A stretch of DNA of 64,000 bases from the NCBI RefSeq assembly GCF_018881835.1, contig NZ_JACVPO010000001.1, positions 186,001 to 250,000 of the forward strand, in the 5' to 3' direction. Shown piece after piece: positions 30,052 to 38,861 of the stretch (positions within the stretch are counted from its first letter, which is position 1; the number at the start of each line of letters is the position of its first letter). The DNA comes from Polynucleobacter hallstattensis (GTDB taxonomy: Bacteria > Pseudomonadota > Gammaproteobacteria > Burkholderiales > Burkholderiaceae). Under the pieces are notes generated by a model. It did no database searches and was not told where the DNA came from. It saw only the letters and a list, made by a program, of their open reading frames with translations. Made by a program: the position numbers and the translations under genes.

Positions 30052-31329
30052 ATGGATCGTCGACATTTTATTGGTCAGAGCGCTGCAGCAGTAGGTTTAC
30101 TTGCAGGTCTCTCAAGCCAAACTACAGCAGCTAATTTACAAAAAGCAGAAATCTTGGTCATTGGTGGTGGATATGGTGGCGCTACCGCTGCTAAATATTT
30201 GCGACTCTTTTCTAATAACACCGCCAGAGTGACTCTGATTGAGCCCAATACTTCTTTTATCTCTTGCCCAATGTCTAACTTGGTCATCGGTGGCTCACGT
30301 ACGATTGCTGAAATTACCTCACCGTATGACACCCTCAGTAAGCGCCATGGCATCAAGATTATTCAAGATAATGTCAGTAGCATTGATCCAGATAAGAAGA
30401 CAGTAACACTCGCTTCTGGAAAAACTTTGCGCTACGATAAAGCGATTGTGTCTCCCGGCGTCTCAATGAACTTCAAAAGCATTGAAGGCCTTGCACAAGC
30501 TAATAAAGATGGCGTAACACTACAAGCCTGGAAAGCCGGTCCAGAGACTGTTGCCTTACATAAGCAAATTGCTGCGATGCGTGAAGGTGGTACTTTTGCA
30601 CTCAGCATTCCAGAAGCGCCTTATCGTTGCCCTCCCGGACCCTATGAGCGCGCATGTCAGGTAGCAAACTATCTTCAGCAACATAACCCCAAGGGCAAGG
30701 TATTGATTTTGGATGCCAACCAAGATGTGGTCTCAAAAGGAGCCTTGTTCAAGAAAGTTTGGGCTGAGCAATACGCCGGAATGATTGAGTACCGCCCCAA
30801 GAGTAATGTCATTGGCGTTGATGCGAAAACCAAGACACTCAAGCTCGAAGTTGAAGATGATGTGAAGGCTGACGTATTAAATATCTTGCCGCAAATGGCT
30901 GCTGGTGAAATCGCCATTAAAACTGGATTAGCTAATTCCAATGGTCGCTGGGCGAATGTCAACTTCCTCAACTTTGAATCCACAGCACGCAAAGATATTC
31001 ATGTACTAGGTGATGCAATTCAGATTGCCCCATTGATGCCCAAATCTGGTCACATGGCTAATCAACATGCCAAAGTCGCAGCAGCAGCAATCGTTGCAGA
31101 ATTGAATGGCTGGGAAATCAATCCAGCGCCAGTTCTAACAAATACCTGCTATAGCTTTGTGAATAAACGAGAAGTAGTACACGTTGCTAGCGTCCATCAA
31201 TACAACGCCGCCGAAAAAACATTCAAGACCGTTCCGGGTTCTGGAGGTTTATCACCTGCACCTTCTATTCTGGAAGGTATTTATGCTTGGGGCTGGGCAC
31301 ATAACATCTGGGCAGATTCCTTGGGTTAA
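30052..31329 (+). CDS. fccB: Flavocytochrome c sulfide dehydrogenase, FAD subunit (FccB-like)
   Basis: The 425-residue product begins with a Tat signal (RRHFIG at 3-8). The FAD-binding GGGYGGATAAKYL lies near 38-50. The family motif YRCPPGPYERAC gives Cys193 and Cys202, and Cys366 is in NTCYSFV; Cys193 and Cys366 fit the redox-active cysteine pair of the family. The enzyme oxidises sulfide to sulfur or polysulfide and passes electrons to the heme subunit. A GGAGG motif precedes the ATG. Together with fccA it forms a two-gene operon ended by a strong terminator. Confidence 0.88.
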   Translation: MDRRHFIGQSAAAVGLLAGLSSQTTAANLQKAEILVIGGGYGGATAAKYLRLFSNNTARVTLIEPNTSFISCPMSNLVIGGSRTIAEITSPYDTLSKRHGIKIIQDNVSSIDPDKKTVTLASGKTLRYDKAIVSPGVSMNFKSIEGLAQANKDGVTLQAWKAGPETVALHKQIAAMREGGTFALSIPEAPYRCPPGPYERACQVANYLQQHNPKGKVLILDANQDVVSKGALFKKVWAEQYAGMIEYRPKSNVIGVDAKTKTLKLEVEDDVKADVLNILPQMAAGEIAIKTGLANSNGRWANVNFLNFESTARKDIHVLGDAIQIAPLMPKSGHMANQHAKVAAAAIVAELNGWEINPAPVLTNTCYSFVNKREVVHVASVHQYNAAEKTFKTVPGSGGLSPAPSILEGIYAWGWAHNIWADSLG

Positions 31330-31347
31330 AACGTATTTACGCTCATT

Positions 31348-31374
31348 AAAAAAGAGGCCTCGGCCTCTTTTTTA
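31348..31374 (+). terminator. Bidirectional rho-independent terminator
   Basis: The stem TAAAAAAGAGGCC/GGCCTCTTTTTTA with a 2-base loop centre has A/T runs on both sides. It lies between fccB and the convergent DUF3422 gene and can end both transcripts. Confidence 0.9.
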
Positions 31375-31378
31375 ATGT

Positions 31379-32734
31379 CTACAGCGATTTACCCATCTCA
31401 ATAATTCGTTTGCGTCTTCGCTTGCTGATGAACAAGAAAGTAATCGCCACTACTGGAGCAGCAATAGCAGCAATAATCTCCGGGTGAATGGCAAGACCAG
31501 CCTCTTTGCCACCCTTAGCCATATAGGCCAGCAAACTCACTGCATAGTAAGTCAACACCAGAACCGACAGGCTCTCCACAGTTTCTTGCAAACGCAATTG
31601 CAATCGCGCTCGCTGATCCATGCTAGCTAGCAACTTTTGTGTCTGCTCTTCATTTACGAATTCAATACGCGTCCTCAAGGTTTGGGTTGTCCTTGAGATT
31701 CGGTCAGATAATTCTTTTAATCTACGCTGAGTCCAAATACAAGTTCCCATCGCTGGCTGAAAACGTCGATCCATAAACTCGGAGAGGGACTGCACGCCTG
31801 GAATCGGAGATTCAGCTAGCTCGTATAAGTTTTTACTCAGCAATTGGCTGTAAGCCTCAGATGCAGTAAAACGCAATCCATATCCAGAGATCCATTGCTC
31901 GGCCCTTGAGGCTAAATTAGAGAGCTCACCTAAAAACTGACCATCTTTTTCGGTATGCACCCCTGACTCAGTTTGTATCTGAGAAATGCTTTCAGATAAA
32001 TCCGCTAATTCTGACTCTGCAGTTCTGAGTGGCATTGAAAGGCTCTTCGCTACTGGGAAGGCAATCATGGCTGCCATACGATAAGTTTCAGCTTCAGCGA
32101 TTGCACGTGCTACACGACCAGCCTGACGTGAGCCCAAAATATCGTGCGGAATAAAGTAAGAGATAAAGCCATCTTCATCCAAACGCAAATCCGTCCACAA
32201 CTGAGCCTTCTTGCTCGATAATATGTAACTGCCTAGTACGGTATTCCCGCTAAAGATGGAAGATACTTCTTGAGCTTCTATAAACAGGGGGCGATGCTCA
32301 AAGACCAGATCTAAGGCAGAAATTCTTTCGCCACCGGCCTCAACAATAGTTGGGCAGCCTAGGCTTTGAAGTAATACATCCAAACTCTTTTCCAGAGCGA
32401 GACGAGACTCCAATAACGGCCCCGTGATCTTGATGGGATTGTGTGTAATAGCCGCAATGGTTGCAAACTCACCATGCAACTCCCATTTAATTAATACCCT
32501 CTCCGGCTCAGGCGCCAGAGTCAACATCTTAAAGGAGTGATCCTGCTGATGATCATTTGGAATACCTAAGACGACGCTGAGCTTTTGAATCCAATCAATT
32601 TGAGTCTGGCGAGAACTTGCATCAAGTAAAAAAGATTGTGAAAGTACTCTCTCATTTGGCCAAAGCGCAATAGGTGGACGCGCATGCACCTCTTCGTGTA
32701 ATTGTTTTCGAGCAGGATGATCGTATGGTTTCAT
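31379..32734 (-). CDS. DUF3422 family membrane-anchored protein
   Basis: The 451-residue product opens with the family signature HPARKQLHEEVHARPP. It has a mixed globular part with LPGVQSLSEFMDRRF-like and RLKELSDRISRTTQTLRTRIE (helical) stretches, and two hydrophobic segments at the C-terminus (LVLTYYAVSLLAYMA and IIAAIAAPVVAITFLFI) followed by a basic tail. The function of DUF3422 is unknown to me. It starts about 30 bases after the TAXI receptor gene on the same strand, so the two may be co-transcribed. Confidence 0.85.
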   Translation of the reverse strand: MKPYDHPARKQLHEEVHARPPIALWPNERVLSQSFLLDASSRQTQIDWIQKLSVVLGIPNDHQQDHSFKMLTLAPEPERVLIKWELHGEFATIAAITHNPIKITGPLLESRLALEKSLDVLLQSLGCPTIVEAGGERISALDLVFEHRPLFIEAQEVSSIFSGNTVLGSYILSSKKAQLWTDLRLDEDGFISYFIPHDILGSRQAGRVARAIAEAETYRMAAMIAFPVAKSLSMPLRTAESELADLSESISQIQTESGVHTEKDGQFLGELSNLASRAEQWISGYGLRFTASEAYSQLLSKNLYELAESPIPGVQSLSEFMDRRFQPAMGTCIWTQRRLKELSDRISRTTQTLRTRIEFVNEEQTQKLLASMDQRARLQLRLQETVESLSVLVLTYYAVSLLAYMAKGGKEAGLAIHPEIIAAIAAPVVAITFLFISKRRRKRIIEMGKSL

Positions 32735-32763
32735 AGGGCTTGATTTAGATGACTGTACTTAAA

Positions 32764-34170
32764 CTATACGCCAACAGCATTCTCCTGAGATTGATACGGA
32801 TGAACGCCCCGATTTAGGCAGTTGCGAACATAGTCTATGCTGGCACGCAAGGCGTAGTAATCGCCAGACATACTTTTAGAGACTTTTAACTGTAATGCCT
32901 GGTACTCTAGTAAGTCTAACTTCTTTAGATATTCGTCTTTCACTTCTAACAAAAAATTTTCGGTAAGTTCTTGCTCGTAGCTTTTTAGAGTGCCATACAA
33001 CTTATCAATTTTTCGCTTCATTCGTTTATTACGATAGCCCGGCAAAGTGAGCAACACAGGGTATGCCACAGCACAAAATGGCAGCAACACAAAAATCAAG
33101 CGATTGATCAGTTCTGCCAACCAAAAAGGGAAATAGAGCATTAGCAATGGCGAGCCATTTTTTTCATAATGGAGCGCTACCGGACTTTCACTCACTCCAG
33201 TAGCGCTAAAGAAGGGAAACTCTCCCCGATCAGCAAAAAAACTGGCTTTACCGTTAATTTCACGGGCGGCCTCTAAAAATAAGAACTGAAGTGCGGGATG
33301 CATCCGGTCATCAATCAGCAAATTTGTTGTCGTTGCTAAGAGCTGAATATCATGGTCTGGAAAATTACGAATCAAACTAAAGCCCCCAGTGGGCACCTTT
33401 AAAATATGTAAATAAGGTAGGAGACGCGCATAAGCTTCAGCCCGTCTAAAAGAAGTAAGATTTAATGAAGGATCCGCCAATAGAGTCTGAACATTTTTCG
33501 ACTGGAAACCATCCACCAAAAAGGTGCCGTCAATTCGACCTTTTTTTAAAGCATCGACCGATTCATGGGCAGACATATATAGAAAGTTTTGACTCGCTTT
33601 AAATCCAGATACTGCCATTAGGCGCATCGCTTGCGCATGAGTGCCACTGCCCTCTATACCAACCGATATCTTCTTATCGAAAAAATATTTTAAGCGGCCA
33701 TTTTCATCCTCAAAGTCACTAGACTTTATTACGGGGCCACGATAAAAAAACCAAATCGGTTCGTAGTCAACGGAGCCCAATGAAGAAACCCCAGTAATTT
33801 CATGAGAATTAAAAACGCCAGCTTGGACAAATGCTGCCTGCAATGGATCTTTACGATCCGATAAACGCTGAATATTTTCCTGGGCACCTTGGGTATGAAC
33901 TAACTCCAAGGTAATTCCTTTTTTCTCAAAGAACGCAGCGTATTTTTTTCCTAAGACCTCGTAGGAACCACCAGTGGAGCCAGTAGCCATTAGTAAATGC
34001 CTAGGCGGTGGTGGATCAGCGTACCACCACACTCCGAGCAAAACCACCAACAGAATAGCTAAGATAGGCCAAGCCTCTTTGAGGAACTGAGCAAAATCAC
34101 CCAACTTTTCCTGAGCGGTCTCGTACAGACCGAGATAGGTTTCTTTAATGTCTTGTTTGATACTTCCCAT
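32764..34170 (-). CDS. TAXI family TRAP-type solute receptor with membrane anchors
   Basis: I chose ATG 34170 (468 aa); a longer frame begins at TTG 34197. A hydrophobic segment near 35-50 (AILLVVLLGVWWYA) is followed by the receptor domain: LLMATGSTGGSYEVLGKKYA, HTQGAQENIQRL and QAAFVQAGVF. A second hydrophobic segment near residue 350 (LIFVLLPFCAVAYPVLLTL) precedes a C-terminal, probably coiled-coil cytoplasmic part. TAXI receptors feed fused TRAP permeases, but none is nearby. A membrane-tethered sensor-like role is possible. Confidence 0.82.
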   Translation of the reverse strand: MGSIKQDIKETYLGLYETAQEKLGDFAQFLKEAWPILAILLVVLLGVWWYADPPPPRHLLMATGSTGGSYEVLGKKYAAFFEKKGITLELVHTQGAQENIQRLSDRKDPLQAAFVQAGVFNSHEITGVSSLGSVDYEPIWFFYRGPVIKSSDFEDENGRLKYFFDKKISVGIEGSGTHAQAMRLMAVSGFKASQNFLYMSAHESVDALKKGRIDGTFLVDGFQSKNVQTLLADPSLNLTSFRRAEAYARLLPYLHILKVPTGGFSLIRNFPDHDIQLLATTTNLLIDDRMHPALQFLFLEAAREINGKASFFADRGEFPFFSATGVSESPVALHYEKNGSPLLMLYFPFWLAELINRLIFVLLPFCAVAYPVLLTLPGYRNKRMKRKIDKLYGTLKSYEQELTENFLLEVKDEYLKKLDLLEYQALQLKVSKSMSGDYYALRASIDYVRNCLNRGVHPYQSQENAVGV

Positions 34171-34198
34171 GAAAGGCCAATCAGCAAATATGTCCAAA

Positions 34199-34217
34199 GC
34201 TAATGATAATGTGCTTA
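34199..34217. promoter_or_regulatory. Weak Fur-box-like sequence
   Basis: The sequence GCTAATGATAAT followed by GTGCTTA matches the left 12 bases of the 19-bp Fur consensus at 11 positions, but the right half matches poorly. It lies between the divergent TAXI receptor and pirin genes. Chance is a real alternative in AT-rich DNA. Confidence 0.25.
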
Positions 34218-34242
34218 TTCCTTTCCAGAAAAGACTCTACTC

Positions 34243-34947
34243 ATGCTGACCCTCCGAAAATCTCAAGACCGTGGCTATGCCGATCATGGCTGGCTTAAAA
34301 GCTTCCATTCCTTCTCTTTTGCCGGCTATCACGACCCCCGATTTATGGCTTGGGGTAATTTAAGGGTGATTAATGAGGATCGGGTCGCCGCTGGCATGGG
34401 CTTTGGCAAGCACGGCCACCGCAATATGGAAATCATCAGTTATGTTTTATCCGGTGAATTGGCTCACGAAGACAGTATGGGAAATATCAAAGGTATTCCA
34501 CCAGGTGATGTTCAGCGTATGAGCGCCGGAACTGGCGTCACTCATAGTGAATTCAATCATGCTAAAGATCAGACTACCCACTTCCTACAAATTTGGATAG
34601 AGCCGAATGCCATGGAAATCCCACCAAGTTATGAGCAAAAATCGATTCCAATCTCAGAAAAGCAAAACAAGCTTTGCTTGATTGCCTCGCCAGAAGGATT
34701 AGGAAATGCCGTTCAAATTCATGCGGATGCCAGAGTATTTGCTGGCCTTTTTGATGGTCACCAGCCCCAAAAATTAGATCTCGATTTACAGCGTAAGACC
34801 TATGTGCATCTAATAAGGGGCTCTCTACATGTAAACGACATTCTTCTATCCGGCGGAGATGCACTACTAGTAGAGAGTGAGGGCAGTCTACTCATTAGTG
34901 ATGGTAAAGATGCTGAGGTCTTGGTGTTCGATCTCAGTAGCAAATAA
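34243..34947 (+). CDS. Pirin family protein
   Basis: The 234-residue product shows the bicupin pirin fold. The N-terminal cupin has SFHSFSFAGYHDPRFM and the metal-binding set FGKHGHRNMEIISYVLSGEL with GTGVTHSEFNH, which supplies three His and one Glu. Some bacterial pirins such as YhhW act as quercetin 2,3-dioxygenases; others are regulators. The function here is not determined by context. It is divergent from the TAXI gene and convergent with the next Bug gene. Confidence 0.92.
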   Translation: MLTLRKSQDRGYADHGWLKSFHSFSFAGYHDPRFMAWGNLRVINEDRVAAGMGFGKHGHRNMEIISYVLSGELAHEDSMGNIKGIPPGDVQRMSAGTGVTHSEFNHAKDQTTHFLQIWIEPNAMEIPPSYEQKSIPISEKQNKLCLIASPEGLGNAVQIHADARVFAGLFDGHQPQKLDLDLQRKTYVHLIRGSLHVNDILLSGGDALLVESEGSLLISDGKDAEVLVFDLSSK

Positions 34948-34979
34948 AAAAAGGGTATCGACTAAGGTCAATACCCTTG
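34947..34979 (-). terminator. Rho-independent terminator after the sugar-acid operon
   Basis: On the minus strand the stem AAGGGTAT/ATACCCTT has a 12-base loop and is followed by a run of seven T residues. It lies 20 bases past the stop of the Bug gene at 34998 and abuts the convergent pirin stop. Confidence 0.8.
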
Positions 34980-34997
34980 CAATTAAGCTAGCTTAAA

Positions 34998-35969
34998 TTA
35001 ATCTAGCTTAATTTTTGCTTTTTCAATCACTACTTTCCATCTTGCAATATCAGAGACATATAAATCTGTAAATTGCTGGGTGGTCATAGGTGCAATTTGT
35101 ACACCCGCCTTCACAAAACGCTCCTTCATTTCTGGAGTATCGAGAATCTTCAAAATTGCTGCACTTAAGGTATTGATAATTGCGGGTGGAGTACCAGCGG
35201 GCACAAACATGCCTTGCCATAAGGCCATTTCATAACCCTTCACACCAGCCTCTTGCATAGTAAGTAAATCAGGAACACCACTAAAGCGATTCTTACTTGT
35301 CACAGCAAGTGCGTTTACCTTACCGCCTTTGTATAGCGGCAATCCAACCGGCATACCAGCAAAGTAAAAATCAATTTGACCACCCACTAAGTCAGTTGCA
35401 GCTGGTGACCCACCCTTATACGGAATATGAATCGCCTGCGTACCAGTGGTTGCCAAGAACAGCTCTCCAGCCATGTGGTCAGAATTGCCAATACCCGAAG
35501 AGCCAAAGCTCATCTTGCCCGGCTCTGCTCGGAGCATAGAAATTAAATCAGCCACATTTTTAGCTTTGGAATTGGTATTCACAATCAAAATATGCGGGGT
35601 AGCAGCCACTCCGACAACGGGTAGCAAATCTTTTTGGCCATTAAAAGGCAGTCTTGGGTTTGCAGCTACGTTAATTGCCAAGCCATTCTGCGCAAATAAA
35701 ACGGTGTAACCATCTGGAGTGCTTTTCGCAACCGCATCAGCTGCCAAGCTACCTGCAGCACCACCTCTATTTTCCACAATGACCGATTGCTTCAAGGCAA
35801 TACTGAGCTCATTCGCCACCATTCTCCCAACAATATCGGTTGAGCTTCCTGGCGCATACCCAACCAACATCTTGATTGGCTTATCTGGGTAGGACGCAAA
35901 GGCCGTCCCCAAAGCTAACGGCAATACTAAAGAACATAACACTATTTTTTTAATTGATTTTTTAATCAT
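34998..35969 (-). CDS. Tripartite tricarboxylate transporter receptor, Bug family
   Basis: I chose ATG 35969 (323 aa) because GGAGGA lies 8 bases upstream and a normal signal peptide follows (IVLCSLVLPLALGTAFA). The longer frame from 36017 would overlap the preceding gene. The Bug fold shows IKMLVGYAPGSSTDIVGRMV, VVENRGGAAGSLA and IPYKGGSPAATDLVGGQIDF. It is the last gene of the lactonase-GntR-dehydrogenase operon, so it probably binds a sugar acid or related carboxylate. No TctAB permease is in the window. Confidence 0.92.
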   Translation of the reverse strand: MIKKSIKKIVLCSLVLPLALGTAFASYPDKPIKMLVGYAPGSSTDIVGRMVANELSIALKQSVIVENRGGAAGSLAADAVAKSTPDGYTVLFAQNGLAINVAANPRLPFNGQKDLLPVVGVAATPHILIVNTNSKAKNVADLISMLRAEPGKMSFGSSGIGNSDHMAGELFLATTGTQAIHIPYKGGSPAATDLVGGQIDFYFAGMPVGLPLYKGGKVNALAVTSKNRFSGVPDLLTMQEAGVKGYEMALWQGMFVPAGTPPAIINTLSAAILKILDTPEMKERFVKAGVQIAPMTTQQFTDLYVSDIARWKVVIEKAKIKLD

Positions 35970-35989
35970 TTGCTGTCTCCTCCGGTAAG

Positions 35990-37039
35990 TTATAAATCTA
36001 ACACTGCTATCCCACACTCTTTGGCACAGTTGTTCAAAGACTCTTGTAATTCGCTTGAAATCGGAATGCCATATGAAAGTCGCTCTGCCGTCACCCTTGC
36101 AGCACCATCACCGGGCACCCGAATTTCATTCACACCTGGCAATTTCGAGGAGGCCTTCAAATCATCAACCAAAGCAATCACTCGCTCAATAAATTGATCC
36201 TGATCCCCAAAAGCACTTGGGTCGACTGCAATGATTGTTTGACCAGTATTGGTAATTAAATCATGATGAGCATTAAAGTCAATCGTGCCTTTGCCAACTG
36301 CAGCATTGTTGAGCGCTCCTGCAAGAAGACCAATCATGACGGCCAAACCGTATCCCTTATAACCGCCGATGGGAAGCAATGATCCCTCGCTCGATTTTTG
36401 TGGATCTGTTATTGGTTGACCCTGTCGATCAATCATCCAAGTATCAGGAATAGATTCACCCTTTTGGGCAGCAAGCTTTACCTTACCGTAGGCAGCGACT
36501 GTAGTCGCAATATCCAATAGAACGATCGGCTTATCACCGGCAGGAACTGCAATAGCAATGGGATTGGTGGATAACAATAAATCAATGCCGCCCCATGGCG
36601 CCATGTGATTGGCATTGCCAACCGCCATATAGATGCCGATATATCCCTGCTCGGCTAACTTTCTCACGTAGACAGATGCTGCACCAGAATGATTTCCATA
36701 GTGACTACCCACCCAACAAACGCTATGTTGCTTCACTTTTTCTATTGCAACCTCGACTGCCTTGTTCATGACTAAGTGACCTAAGGCATTGTCTCCATTG
36801 ATCAAAGCAGTTGCACCCTGCTCACGTTCAATCCGAATATGCGGATTCAAATTAATACCACCAGCACGAATCCGCTTAATGTAAGCGGGTAATCGGAAAA
36901 TTCCGTGGCCATCAGCGCCAACGAGGTCTGACTGGATCATCAACTGGGCTACCAGCTTGGCATCCACCAAAGGCACTTGATTAGCGTGCAATGCTTGTGC
37001 AATAAATGCCTCGGCCTTAGTGATAGATAAAAGTTTCAT
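35990..37039 (-). CDS. Ldh2/MDH2-type NAD(P)-dependent malate/lactate/sugar-acid dehydrogenase
   Basis: The 349-residue product belongs to the Ldh2 family (malate/L-lactate dehydrogenase type 2, with ureidoglycolate, sulfolactate and diketogulonate dehydrogenases). It has the opening helix, DLVGADGHGIFRLPAYIKRI with its conserved His, SHYGNHSGAASVYVRKLAE, and GNANHMAPWGG. Such enzymes interconvert 2-oxo acids and 2-hydroxy acids. Its neighbours (lactonase, UxaA-type dehydratase) point to a 2-keto sugar-acid intermediate, but the substrate cannot be read from sequence. It lies 15 bases after the GntR gene. Confidence 0.88.
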   Translation of the reverse strand: MKLLSITKAEAFIAQALHANQVPLVDAKLVAQLMIQSDLVGADGHGIFRLPAYIKRIRAGGINLNPHIRIEREQGATALINGDNALGHLVMNKAVEVAIEKVKQHSVCWVGSHYGNHSGAASVYVRKLAEQGYIGIYMAVGNANHMAPWGGIDLLLSTNPIAIAVPAGDKPIVLLDIATTVAAYGKVKLAAQKGESIPDTWMIDRQGQPITDPQKSSEGSLLPIGGYKGYGLAVMIGLLAGALNNAAVGKGTIDFNAHHDLITNTGQTIIAVDPSAFGDQDQFIERVIALVDDLKASSKLPGVNEIRVPGDGAARVTAERLSYGIPISSELQESLNNCAKECGIAVLDL

Positions 37040-37054
37040 GTTTGTTCTTGTGAT

Positions 37055-37804
37055 TTAATTCCCAGCATCACTCTTAAATTCCATCTTATAAGTGTATTTA
37101 TTGTGAGGATGATAAGTGAACGTTACCTCAAAAAGCTTATCCTGATTATCAAAGTAACGCCGAACAATTACCAAACACGGGTCATGCAGCCTCAACCCAA
37201 GCTTCTTAGCAATGTCAGTAGGCGCACTGATGGCATACACATCGACCTCAGCTCGATCAATTCGAGTGCCATACTTTTTCTCGATCTGCTCAAACACCAT
37301 CACCTGACTGTGCTCAGGCTCCGATGTCAAGGATGCGAATTGGGGAAGAATATAAATATCAGTCCAAGCAATCACTTCCTCGGTATCTCGCTGCTTTCGA
37401 ATAGCTCCAATGTGATACCAAGAGGATCCGACTGCACCGCCAATCATTTCACTTAGCGGCTTGTCGAGCTCAATAAATTCTTCAATAGTGTTTTGTCGAT
37501 AGGTATTTCTTGGATAACTCAAAATATCAACAGGTGAATTAAAGCTTTGGGTAAATCTTCTCACCTTTCGTCTTGAGATCACCTGGGTTGGCGCTCCTTG
37601 GCGACGCAATACCATGCCATCCCTCTCCAAGGTTTGAAGAGCATGTCTTAAGGTATGGCGACTTGCTGTAAAGCTTTTACAAAGCGCCGCTTCAGATGGC
37701 AAGTGAGACCCTACCGCCCAATCGCCCTCATAAATACGCTGAGCAAGCGCATTTGCTAAGGCCTTATAGAGCGGTAGAGATTCTTTCAACTTAGGAGAGA
37801 CCAA
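37055..37804 (-). CDS. GntR family transcriptional regulator (HutC/UTRA subfamily)
   Basis: The 249-residue product has an N-terminal winged helix-turn-helix (about 12-75; LYKALANALAQRIYEGDWAV, LPSEAALCKSF, SRHTLRHALQTLERDGMVLR) and a C-terminal UTRA ligand-binding domain (about 95-245). The frame opens at TTG 37804 inside the end of the SMP-30 gene (14-base overlap); no ATG precedes the DNA-binding domain, so TTG is likely. It probably senses a sugar-acid metabolite and controls this divergon. The palindrome at 38773-38791 is a candidate operator. Confidence 0.88.
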   Translation of the reverse strand: MVSPKLKESLPLYKALANALAQRIYEGDWAVGSHLPSEAALCKSFTASRHTLRHALQTLERDGMVLRRQGAPTQVISRRKVRRFTQSFNSPVDILSYPRNTYRQNTIEEFIELDKPLSEMIGGAVGSSWYHIGAIRKQRDTEEVIAWTDIYILPQFASLTSEPEHSQVMVFEQIEKKYGTRIDRAEVDVYAISAPTDIAKKLGLRLHDPCLVIVRRYFDNQDKLFEVTFTYHPHNKYTYKMEFKSDAGN

Positions 37805-38723
37805 ACATTTTTTTGCCAGCTACAGGCAGTCGCGCCTTCAAGATATCGCCAGAAAGAGATTCGGTAATGTACAAATCTCTACCATCTTCGCCACCAAAGC
37901 ACATGTTTGCTAAGTGATGGTGGTGTGGGTTATCCGAGTAAATCAAATGTGTTGGGAGCATATTGCTATCAAACCTCCAGATACCAATGCCTAAGTGGCA
38001 AACGAGCAAACCATTCTCAGAGTCCATCTCGATACCATCAGGTCCAGCCACGCCACCCGTTAACTGAATTGCAACGCCCGTTTTAGAAACAGAACCATCT
38101 GCCATCAATGGCAAACGCCAAATTTGCTGAGATCTTGTCGCCGCAACGAATACATGCTTTTCTTGCGTGTTTAAGGTGATGCCATTAGGGCTCGGTACAT
38201 TGATAGCCAAACGATCTAATTGACCATTGGCACGCAATCTAAATACCCTGCCTGTTGGATCTGCAATTCCAGTTTGGCCCTGATCAGTAAAGTACAGGTC
38301 ACCATTGGAGGCAAAGTGCAAATCATTCAGGCCCTTGAAGTTTTCGCTATACATGGACCCTAGGATTGTTTCCACTTTTCCAGTTTTAGGATCGAGGGCC
38401 AATAAGCCTAGCTTGTAATCACAAATAAACGCACGGCCATCTTTGTGGAACTTCAATCCATTCGGCCAGCCATCAAATTGAGTTACCAAATCCCAGTCGC
38501 CCTTCGGTGTAATTCTGAAAACGCGGCCAAAAGGGATATCCAGAAACCATAAGTTACCCTCACGGTCAAAAGAAGGGCCTTCTAAAAAGCACTCAACTTC
38601 AGCATTTTGGCGGTTAGGATCAGACCAAGCTGTGCGGGACTTCTTTCTAAACTTCCCAGGCATTGACATAAAGACTTCTGCCTTGATTTTCTCTATGGGC
38701 TGAAAGGGGTTATGCATTGTCAT
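37791..38723 (-). CDS. SMP-30/gluconolactonase/LRE family lactonase
   Basis: The 310-residue product is a six-bladed propeller of the SMP-30 family. Motifs include CFLEGPSFDREGNLWFLDIP with the metal-binding Glu, KGLNDLHFASNGDLYFTDQG, and PNGITLNTQEKHVFVA. The family opens aldonolactones or other lactones using a divalent metal. It is the first gene of the minus-strand operon and overlaps the GntR gene. It faces a divergent dehydrogenase gene, which supports a sugar-acid pathway. Confidence 0.88.
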   Translation of the reverse strand: MTMHNPFQPIEKIKAEVFMSMPGKFRKKSRTAWSDPNRQNAEVECFLEGPSFDREGNLWFLDIPFGRVFRITPKGDWDLVTQFDGWPNGLKFHKDGRAFICDYKLGLLALDPKTGKVETILGSMYSENFKGLNDLHFASNGDLYFTDQGQTGIADPTGRVFRLRANGQLDRLAINVPSPNGITLNTQEKHVFVAATRSQQIWRLPLMADGSVSKTGVAIQLTGGVAGPDGIEMDSENGLLVCHLGIGIWRFDSNMLPTHLIYSDNPHHHHLANMCFGGEDGRDLYITESLSGDILKARLPVAGKKMFGLS

Positions 38724-38772
38724 AGGAAAAGCTTTCTTTAGTTATACGGATAAGTTAAATGAAACACTGACT

Positions 38773-38791
38773 CATTAAAACATAATTAATG
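38773..38791. promoter_or_regulatory. Candidate operator palindrome in the divergent promoter region
   Basis: A perfect inverted repeat CATTAA-N7-TTAATG lies in the 138-base gap between the divergent SMP-30 and dehydrogenase genes. Its position, 50 bases from the lactonase start and 71 from the dehydrogenase start, suits a shared operator for the encoded GntR regulator. The region is AT-rich, so chance is possible. Confidence 0.35.
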
Positions 38792-38861
38792 CTAATCTAC
38801 AGTAATTGTATAGATCAAAATGTTTGCACCCTCCTTTAACTTAACCGCATAAGATGAAAAT

